Source: Hyphomicrobiales bacterium (GTDB lineage Bacteria; Pseudomonadota; Alphaproteobacteria; Rhodospirillales; JACKKN01). From it: 64,000 nt of DNA. A program made the translations under genes and the position numbers. The notes below the pieces were generated by a model, which was not told the DNA's origin, did no database searches, and saw only the letters and a list, made by a program, of their open reading frames with translations. The stretch is taken from positions 65,159 through 129,158 of the forward strand of contig JACKKN010000013.1 in NCBI GenBank assembly GCA_024236415.1, written 5' to 3'. Below, piece by piece: positions 34,831-44,600 of this stretch (positions are counted from its first letter, which is position 1; each line of letters begins with the position of its first letter).

Positions 34831-35478
34831 ATGACCGACACCCAGACCGCCCCGTCCATGCCGCGCCTGAACGAGCGGGCCCCCGACTTCGAGGCGCCGA
34901 CCACCCACGGCGTCAGAAAGCTGGACGACTACAAGGGCAAGTGGCTGGTGCTTTTCTCGCACCCGGCCGACTTCACCCCCGTCTGCACCACCGAGTTCAT
35001 GGCCTTCGCCCGCGCCGCGGACGACTTCAAGGCCCTGAACACCGAGCTGCTGGGCCTGTCCATCGACAGCACCTTCTCGCACATCGCCTGGGAGACCAAC
35101 ATCCGCGAGAAGTTCGGGGTCGAGATCACCTTCCCCATCATCGCCGACCTGAGCATGAAGGTGGCCAACGCCTACGGCATGATCCAGCCGGGCGCGTCGG
35201 ACACCTCGGCGGTGCGGGCGACCTTCATCATCGACCCCAACGGCGTGCTGCGGGCCATGGTCTACTACCCCATGTCCAACGGCCGCTCGATCCCCGAGTT
35301 CCTGCGCCTGGTCAAGGCGCTGCAGACCTCGACCGAGCACGGGGTGGCGACGCCCGAGGGCTGGCAGCCCGGCGACAAGGTGATCGTGCCGCCCCCGGCC
35401 ACGGCCGCCGAGGCCGCCCAGCGCATGGCCGAGGGCTACGAGTGCACCGACTGGTACTTCTGCACCAGGAGCCTCTGA
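34831..35478 (+). CDS. Peroxiredoxin, 1-Cys/Prx6-like
   Basis: The 215-residue thioredoxin-fold peroxidase has the peroxidatic Cys52 in FTPVCTTEF, downstream Arg of the active site, and the C-terminal arm with PATAAEAAQRMAEGYECTDWYF seen in Prx6-type proteins. Two further cysteines at about 205 and 211 in the C-terminal tail could resolve the sulfenic acid. It reduces hydrogen peroxide or alkyl hydroperoxides in the cytoplasm. The ATG follows AAGGAGTCAAGATCA. It is a single transcription unit: strong inverted repeat upstream and a rho-independent terminator downstream. Confidence 0.95.
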   Translation: MTDTQTAPSMPRLNERAPDFEAPTTHGVRKLDDYKGKWLVLFSHPADFTPVCTTEFMAFARAADDFKALNTELLGLSIDSTFSHIAWETNIREKFGVEITFPIIADLSMKVANAYGMIQPGASDTSAVRATFIIDPNGVLRAMVYYPMSNGRSIPEFLRLVKALQTSTEHGVATPEGWQPGDKVIVPPPATAAEAAQRMAEGYECTDWYFCTRSL

Positions 35479-35510
35479 CCAACCGGCGGCCGCCGCCGCC
35501 CGACGAGCAA

Positions 35511-35538
35511 CGGGAACGCCCCCGGGCGTTCCCGTTTT
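35511..35538 (+). terminator. Rho-independent terminator of the peroxiredoxin gene
   Basis: CGGGAACGCCC (35511-35521), loop CC, and GGGCGTTCCCG (35524-35534) form a perfect 11-base-pair stem, followed directly by TTTT. Confidence 0.85.
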
Positions 35539-35583
35539 CGCGCCTTCGGCCCGCGGCGCTGGCTTCGGACCGGGATCGGGTGG

Positions 35584-35589
35584 TATAAT
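35584..35589 (+). promoter_or_regulatory. Consensus -10 box ahead of the second giant gene
   Basis: A perfect TATAAT lies 78 bases before the start codon. No convincing -35 element is seen at 16-18 bases spacing, so an activator may be needed. Confidence 0.5.
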
Positions 35590-35666
35590 ACACGTTCATC
35601 GCGTGAAATGGAGAACCCTGCTCCCGGTCCACGCACCAAACACCGCGCATCGATGGGGACGAGGAG

Positions 35667-38600
35667 ATGCCGGTTTCGGTCAATCGAGTCGTTTGGTTCC
35701 TGGCGGTTCTCGTGGCCTGGACCCTGCCCGCGGCGGCGGACACGGTCCTGGTACCCGACCGGCCGCGGGTGGCGGTGGGTGACACCGTCGGGATCACCCT
35801 GCGCGCCGACGGCCTGCCCACGGGGGTGCGCTGGCTGGTCACCCGCGAATTGCAACTGGTGGGGTCCAACGATTCGCGCGCCCTGGTCAAGGGGGTCGCG
35901 CCCGGCGCCGGCCGGGTCCTGGCCGACGTGGGCGGCGCCCTGGTGCAGGCCGACATCACCGTCACCGCCAAGGACGACAAGGACTCCGACACCGGTCTCA
36001 GCGGCCCCGAGCTGCAGCGCCTGACATCGACCCAGCGCACCATGGCGCAATGGATGTACGAGGCCCGCCGCGCCCTGGCCGGCGGCGAGCCCGAGGGCGC
36101 GGTGGCCAAGCGGTTCTTCGACAAGGTGGCGACCCTGGGCCTGGACGCCCCTATGGTCGAGCTCAACCGCCTGAAGACCCGCCTGACCGAGGTCGGCTTG
36201 GCCGACGCCGCCCTGGGCGACAAGTTCGGCGGCGGCGGCACGCCGGTGGAGAAGGCCCTGCTGGTGCACCGCCGCCAGGTGACCCTGGAGGCCATCCGCG
36301 GCGCCGTGCGCCGGGTCGCCGGGCGCTTCGGCAGCGATGCCGTGGGCTCGGTGTTCCTGGCCAAGATCGGCAAGTGGGCGGTGCAGAACCCGGAGATGTT
36401 CGTGCTGGCCGGCGACATCGACTTCTCCTTCGTCGGTGCCCGGCCCGAGGTCATCCTGGCCCTGCGCGACGCCTTCGCCGACATCATCAAGACCGCCACC
36501 GGGCTGGACATGGTGGCCATCGATTCGGTGGCCACGGCGCACGGCTTCGCCGAGCTGATGGTGTACATGGGCATCCAGGGGCGCAAGTTCGCCGACGACG
36601 CCATGATGGCCATGGACCACGGCGTCGAGCGCATCGACTTCGCCAACCCGGACTCCGTGGGCACCGACGGGGCCGAGGCCGTCAGCGGTCGCCAGGCCCT
36701 GATGGAGACGGTGCTGGAGCAGGCGGCGCTGCGGTACCGCGACAGCCCCCACGAGGCCACCAGCCGCGACCTGGCGGCGCGCCTGGAAAGCACCTGGAAC
36801 GACCGCCGCGGCCAGACCGTCGAGCCCATGCTGTCCATGGAAATGGTGCGCCACCTGCAGAAGGACATCGTCGCCAACGTGGACGTGTTCACGGCCCTCG
36901 ACGTGGTCAAGAAGGGGTCCAAGTACCTGCGCCGCAGCAACGACCAGATCACCGGCGACCTGGGCCTGGGCGCCGCCGACCCGGCCTGGGCCGAGTTCGC
37001 CCGCCAGGTGGACGAGATGGCCAAGACCGCCACCGGGTCGGACATGGCCCGCTTCATCCACGACGGGCTGGCCCGGCTGGGCGCGCCGGGCCTGTTCGAG
37101 ATGCGCGTCGTCGACGGCCGCGCCGAGCTGGACGTGGCGCCGGGCGGCGCCGAGGCGTTCCTGGCCAAGGTCCAGGAGATGATCTGGAAGAACGTCAGCA
37201 ACGGCCTGGACACCCGCATCGCCGGCCTGACCGACGCCTTCAACGTGCGCGGCGCCGCCGCCGGGCCGGGCACCCCCGACGACCTGCGGCCCGAGCGCCT
37301 GGCCGACACCCTGCGCATGCTGGCCGCCGGGCTGGAGGCCATGAAGGCCGACGCCACCCCGGTCCCGGTGGACATCCTGCGCAAGGTCTCGGCCCTGACC
37401 AAGCTGATCGAGGGCCACGCCGGCCAGCGCGCCTTCGCCCTGCCCCCGGCCGAACTGGAGAAGATCCGCGAGCTGCTGCAGGACGCGGCCGCCCACAACG
37501 ACGCCCTGCTGCTGCGCATGGGCGCCGTGGTCGGCCACATCGACACCTGGCTGGTGCGCAACTACGACGCCCTGGCGCGCAAGGCCCCGGCGGGCACGGC
37601 CCTGACCCTGGCCGACGCCAAGATCGACGCCCTGAACTCGGTCCTGGACATCCTGGACGACACCACCCTGGGCGCCCTGCGCGACCGCGGCGTGATCGCC
37701 CTGGACCTGGGCACCGACCCGGCCACGGGCAAGCGCCGCGCCATCGTCGCCAGCTTCCCGCGCATCGCCGCCATCAACCAGCGCCTGAACCAGAGCATCC
37801 TGGGCCGGCTGGGCAACAACACCGCCTTCAAGGCCTTCAACCTGGCGCAGGAGTGCGACGCCTACTACGCCGCCCTGACCCAGGCGGCGACCCCGGGCGA
37901 GGCCCTGCAGAACCTGTCGGCCGAGATCTTCCGCCGCCGCGTGCCCGGGGGCGGCGCCGCCGAGGCCCTGTACATGGGCAACTACCTGCGCGCCGGGGTC
38001 GAGGTGGTGTACATGATCTTCCCGCCCCTGGCCGTGCCCGAGGGGCTGTACGGCCTGGCCCAGTCCATGTACGACGCCGGCTACCGGGCCTGGTGGAACG
38101 CCGAGCTGGAGCTGCTGATCGACGGCCTGTACGCCGAGGCGGTCTTCGTCGACGGCGAGGACGGCGCGCCGCACCTGCGCAGCGTGGTCTACAACGGCAA
38201 CCTCTATGCCCGCGACGAGCTGTTGCAGGCCCGCGCCTTCCTGCTGGACGAGGGCCTGGACCAGACCCTGGCCAACAACCTGCGCCAGGCGGACCCCTTC
38301 CTGCAGACCCTGGAGGAGTTGCAGAAGCACGGCGCCGCCGGCGAGAAGGTGGTCGCCCACTTCCAGAAGCAGGCGCGGGAGCGCTGGATCCAGATCAAGC
38401 GCGAGTTCGTCCACCACCTGGTCGAGAAGCTGGAGAAGCGCCGCGCCGCCGAGGTCGCCGAGGCCACCGGCAAGCTGCCGGCCCTGTACGGCGAGCTGAT
38501 GGCCGCCGCCGACGAACTGGCCATCCGCGACCAGGTGGAGGCGGCCCTGGCCGAGGAGTGGGACACCGGCGGCCTGACCGATTTCGGCAACCGCCTGCGC

Positions 38601-41600
38601 AACGCCTGGCGCACCGGGGTGTGGGGCGGCCCGCGCACCGAGTCCGAGTCCACCCGGGGCGCCGTCATCATCATGCGCATGCGCGAGGCCTACCGCACCG
38701 TCCTGGCCGCCCGCGACGCCCTGGAGGCGGACGCGGCCGGCATCGCCAACCGCTATGGCCTGCCGACGCAGCCGCGCGAGCAGCACGGACAGCGCCTGCT
38801 GACCGGCATCGTGTTCCTGAACGGCCACGACGACCACGACCTGGCCGCCATCAGGCCCTGGAAGGGCGCCGTCGGGCGCATCACGGCGGCGGTGGAGCAG
38901 GAGTTGGGCGCCATCAAGACCCAGTACGGCGCCAAGCCGGACCTGGATTCCGACCTGGACCGGCGCACCGCCGGCTGGATCGCCGTCGAGGACCTGTGGC
39001 TGCGGGCCCTGAAGACCATGAAGGTGCCCGCCGTCTCGGCCGCCAGCTTCCGCCGCGCCGCCGAGACCCGCCAGGCCAGCCGCGACAAGCTGGTGCGCGA
39101 GTTCCGCGCCCGCTACGCCGGGGCCACCGGCACCGCCTCGGTGCGGGTGCTGGAGGAGGCGGACGGCGCCCCGCCCATCGCCACGGCGGCGGTGACGCTG
39201 CGGGTGGGCGACGAGGCGCGCCGCGCCGATCACCGCGGCGGCGGCCTGTACGAGCTTTCGGGCCTGGACCCGGGCACCTATCCGGTCGAGGTGCGGGCCG
39301 AGGGATTTACCTCGGCTTCGGGGCAGGTGACCGTGCCCGACCCGGACGCCGCCGCGGCCCCGGCCGTGCCGACCCTGCGCCTGCGCCGCCTGGGCGGCGA
39401 CAACCTGCTGGTCGAAATCCAGGTCGACCCCGCCGACGGCCGCATCCGCGACCGCGGCGACGAGGGGGTCGCCCGCCTGGCGGCCCAGGTCACGCCCCTG
39501 GCCGACAGCGGGCGCCTGTCCTACCAGTGGGTGGTGGGCGCAGAGGTCCTGGCCCAGGGCGCGGGGGTGGACGCCATCGACTTCCGCGGCGAGGGCCGGG
39601 CCGGGCAGACCGTAACCGTGGACCTGGTGGTGGTCGACGAGAAGGGCCGCGAGGGCCGGGCCCAGGCGCAGGTGACCGTGACCTCCATCGATCCCCTGGT
39701 GGTGACCCTGGCGCCGCACCGCGCCGAGATCGGCGACGACGAGAGCGAGACCCTGGAAGTGACCGCGCCCCTGGACCCGGGGGTCACCTACCGCTGGCAG
39801 GTCCGCGACGGGGCACGGGTGCTGGTGGACAAGGAATGGGACCGCCGGTTCGTCATCAACGGCCCCGAATACGCCGGGCGGGAACTGACCGTGACCGTCG
39901 ACGCGACCGCGCCGGACGGCCGCGCCGGGCGGACGGAAACCAGGATCAAGGTGCGCGGCCCCGCCGTGGCCTCGGACGAGCCCGACAAGGACGACGGCGG
40001 CGCCCAGCGGCCGGGCCGGCGCAAGTCGTCGGCGTCGGACGGCCCGGACACCGCGGCCATCGCCGCCGCCCTGGCGGCGGGGGACTGGCGGGCGCTGTCG
40101 GACATGCAGGACAAGGAGCAGTCGCGCGAGGACCGGTTCGACGACGTGGCCGCCTACGAGGCGCGCCTGAAGCCCATCTTCGACGCCCTGGAAACTTTGA
40201 AGCAGGAGCGCCTGGCCTGGGCCCTGGCGTGGAAGGACTACGTGAACGCCCTGGAGGGGGCGGATTGGACGGCCTGGAAGGCCGTGCTGGCGGCGGTCGA
40301 GAAGAAACGCACCGAGGTGGCCCTGGCCTGCGGCGAGAAATGCCCGGACCGCGACGATCCCTGCCGCGAGGCCTGCGTCGACAAGAGCTACGAGTTCTCG
40401 GAAGCCTGCATCGGCGATCTGGACGACCGCGCCCTGGCCGAGCGGCAGTTGATCCGCCGCGCCCAGAAGGAGGTCCACGACCGGGTGCTGACCCTGGAAT
40501 CCGCCGGCTACCGCAGCTATCGCCACTGGTTCGAGGACGCCGAGGACATCGCCGAAACCTACGCCCTGCCCTTCCCCTACCCCGACCCGGTGGTGCCGCG
40601 CCTGGACTACCGCGTGGACTGCGCCACCGTCGACCTGCCCACGGCGCAGAAGAAGAAGGGCGACCTGACCGTGCGTGTCCAGGGCCCGGCCGGCAACGTG
40701 GCCCTGGGCCAGGCGGTCAGCCTGACCGCCACCGTGCAGGGCGGCAAGGCGCCCTATGCCTTCGCCTGGGCCGGCGCCGCCGGCACCGGCGCCACGGCCA
40801 CGGCCACGGTCACGCGACCCGGCGCGCTGGAGGTGGTGGTGACCGTCGCCGACGCCGCCGGCAAGCGTGGCGAGGGGCGCCTGACCCTGCGCACGGCCGG
40901 CGGCCGGTGGCAGGTGGCGGGCGCCGCGGCCCAGGTGCCCTACGGCGGCACGGCGAACCTGGCCGTGCAGGGGCCGGACCTTGACGGCGGCGACCTGCGC
41001 GTGGTCTGGCAGGCGTCGCCCGAGCTGGCCTTCGCCCGGCCCACCAGCGGCCCGGCCGGCACCGCGGTGACCTGGGACCGGGTCGGCGAGGTCAAGCTGT
41101 GGTGCGAGATCCAGAAGCGCGACGGCGGCGCCTACGCCACCCTGGGCGAGTGCGACCAGGTCACGGTCCAGGTGGCGGCGCCCGCCTTCACCCTGGCCTT
41201 CGACCCGCCCGACGGCGCCGGATTCGTCGGCCAGGACGTGCGCGTCCTGGTGGTCGCCGAGCCGCCGGTGCCCGACGAGCTGCTCGACTTCCGCTGGATC
41301 AGCCCCGAATCCGCCAACCGCCTGGAAATCACGCCCAACGCCGGCGAGATCGCCTTCCGCCTGCGCGGTACCGACCCCACGGCCCTGCGCGTGCTGGCCC
41401 GGGTGCCGGCGCACGGCGACGAGATCGCCCAGGTGGAGGGCACCTATACCGGCCGGTCCTACACCGTCCAGGCCCGGGTGCGGCCACCGGCGAACCCGCC
41501 CATGGCGTGGGACGCCGCGACCGGCGGCCTGAAACCGGCGCCGCCGGGGGCCCACGCCGTCCACGACCGCATCTCGCTGACCGCCGAGCTGAGCGGCGGG

Positions 41601-44600
41601 CCGCCGCCGGCCACGGTGCGCTGGACCTGGACCGTCAACCCCGGCACCACCCTGGGCAACGCCCAGGTGCAGAACCCCACGGTGACCCGGTCCGAGGCTG
41701 GCACCGTGGAGGCCCAGGTCACCGCCCGCGACGGCGACGGGCTTGAGCTGGGCCGCGGCCAGGTGACCGTTACCGTGGTCGACCCCTCGCCGCCGACGCC
41801 AACGGGCGCGGACGGCGAAATCCGGCGGGTCCAGGCCGACACCCTGGCCACCCGCGCCCGCGCCGCCGCCGACGGCGGCGACCTGGCCGCGGCGGCGGCG
41901 GCGGTGGACGAGCTGCGGCGCCTGGACCCGGCGGCGGCGCGGCCGGTGGCCGCCCAGGTGGCGGCCAAGGCGTCGGACCGGGGCTGGCAGGCCGTGCGCG
42001 ACCGCGACTTCCCGGCCGCCCTCGACGACCTGCGCCTGGCCCGCGACCTGGCCCCCGACAACGGTATCGTGGCGCAACGGCTGGCCGAGGCCGACCGCTT
42101 CGCCCCGGCCTGGCCGCGGGTCGAGGCCGAGGCGGCGCGGTTCGACGGCGAGATCGCCGCCCACAAGGTGTTCACGGCGCAGAAGACCATGCTGCGCATG
42201 CAGGACCTGCAGCACGACATGCCGGGCGGCATGGCCAATCCCCTGTCCCGCCGGGTCATGTCCGACTTCAACGCCGCCCTGGCCGACTACAACCGCTTCA
42301 TCGCCGCCCAGCGCGCCAACCACGACCGCCTGGTGGCGGACGGCGACTGGGCCGGGGTGCTGGAAAACGCCGCCCAGACGCGGACCTGGGAGCTGTCGCC
42401 GGCCGAGGAGCGGAACCTGGCTTCCAGCGAGGCCCTGGCGCGGGATCGCCTGCGGGACGAGCGCCGGACGGCCCAGGAGCGGGGCCTGCCGCCGGGCAGC
42501 CGGTCCCTGGCCAAGGTGACCGGCAACAAGGGCGCCCAGGTGAACCTGCCCCTGCGCGCCGGCACGGTGGCCAGCCTGTGGATCTGGATCACCCAGCCGT
42601 CCGAGGTGACGGCCCGCGGCCACCCGGACAGCGCGCGGATCGGCGAGGTGCAAGTGTTCGCCGGCGGCCGGACCGTGCAGCCCGGCCGGATCACCGCCGA
42701 GTCCGACTACGGGCGCGGCTATTCCGCCGCCCAGGCCGCAGACGGGGTCACCGCCTACACCTACCTGAACCGGGGCGCCCGGGGCTGGACCTCGGCCCTC
42801 AAGGAGCCGGGCCAGGCGACCTGGCTGCGCCTGGACTTCGACCCGCCGGTGCGGCCCGACCGGGTGGTGGTGACCACGGCGCCGTCGCGCCCCTACCAGG
42901 TGCACAGCCTGGAGGTCCTGGGCGCCAGCGGGGCCGAGCCCGTGGCCGAGCCGCCGCCGCAGCCGGCGCGCACGGCGCCGGACATCGCCGGCACCTGGTA
43001 CGAGGATGCCCCCGGGACGCCGCACGTGGTGCAGGTCAGTCAGACCGGCGACCGGTTCACGGCCCGCTGCAGCTACCCGTCCGGCGGCGGCACCGCCTCG
43101 TGGGTCATGGAGGGTACCATCGACGGCAGGGGCCATCTGGTGGCCCAGCTGCGCCACGACAACATGCCGCGCAGCCGGCCCGGCGCCTGGCAGGACCGGG
43201 ACATGCAGCTCGGCGACGACGGCGCAACCCTGACCGGCCGGGCCAGCTGGTCGGGCGGCGGCCACGCCCTGACCTGGCGCCGCGAGGGGAAAGCGGTGGC
43301 GGAACCGGCGAAGCCGCCCCTGCCGCCGGGACCGGCCACCACGCCCGCGCCGGACGGCCTGCGCCGCACGGTCGCCCTGTCCCGGGGCTGGGACCAGTTC
43401 AACGATCCCCTGGGCCAGGGCAGCGTCACCTGGGGCGCGGTCACCCTGTCCAGCGGCGGCATCTTCTTCTCCGCCACCTTCGAACTGCGCGGCGCCCGGC
43501 CCAACCACACCTACGTGGCCGGCGTCCATTTCTTCGAACCGCCCGGCACCCAGGCCGCCGTGGTCGGGTCCTTCGGCGGATACAAGGTCGGGGCGGAACG
43601 CTCGCGGATCCGCCGCGAAAGCCGGACCGCCACCACCGTCGGCGCCTGGGACTTCGGCAAGCTGACCACCGACGGGCGGGGCGATGCCCGGGCCGTGTTC
43701 GAATTCCCGGTGCCGGCGCGGGCCTACCACCTGCAGTTCACGGTCCGCGTCGGTGCCTGCGAGCCGGCGCGCGGCGTCACCTCGGGCTGCGCCACCGTGT
43801 TCCGCAGCGGCGGCCACCTGGGCGAGACCCTGGAATCCTTCGGCGCCGACCTGCCCGCCGACCTGCCCGCCGACGGGGCCAAGACCGCCGAGACTCCGCC
43901 ACCCTGGGGCGACAAGACGCCGCAGCAGGTGGGCACCTACGACGGGCCCGGCATCCGCGTGCGCACGGGCACCTACGGCGGCAACTGCGGCGCCCCCTTC
44001 GGCAACGTCACCCGCCACCTGGCCCAGGCCTGCGACGGCAAGGACCGCTGCGAATACACCATCGACTACAAGGTCATCGGCGACCCCAAGTACGGCTGCG
44101 CCAAGGACTACGTGGCCGTCTGGCGCTGCCCCGACGACGACGTCTGGCACAGCGCCGGCGCCTCGCCCGAGGCCGGCTTCCGCAAGAAGGTGGTGCTGGA
44201 ATGCGCCGCGGCGGCCGCCGCCGCCACCACCGCCGGTGGCGACGGCAAGGCGGCGCCCGCCGTGTCCGCGGGCCGCACGGCCGCCCTGACCCGGGGCTGG
44301 GACCTGTTCGACGAGCCCCTGGCCCAGGGCGCCGTCACCTGGCGCGCGGCCACCCAGGCGGGCGGCGGGATCCGCTTCTCGGCCACCCTGGAGCTACGCG
44401 GCGCCCGGCCCAACCACGCCTACGTGGCCGGCGTCCACTTCTTCGAGCCGTCCGGCGCCCAGGCCGCCGTGGTCGAATCCTTCGGCGGATACAAGGTGGG
44501 GGCGAAACGCTCGCGGGTCACCCGCGACAAGCGGTCGGCGACGACCGTCGGCGCCTGGGACTTCGGCAAGCTGGCCACCGATGCCCAGGGCAACGCCCGG

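Noticed and set aside
36050..40984. Plus-strand open frame of 1,644 codons in another phase of the second giant gene
   Set aside because: Arg/Pro/Gly-rich shadow. The phase used by the signal-peptide-bearing protein contains all recognisable domains.
35436..44150. Minus-strand open frame of 2,904 codons opposite the second giant gene
   Set aside because: Antisense shadow of the 3,385-residue plus-strand protein, with low-complexity translation and no start signal.
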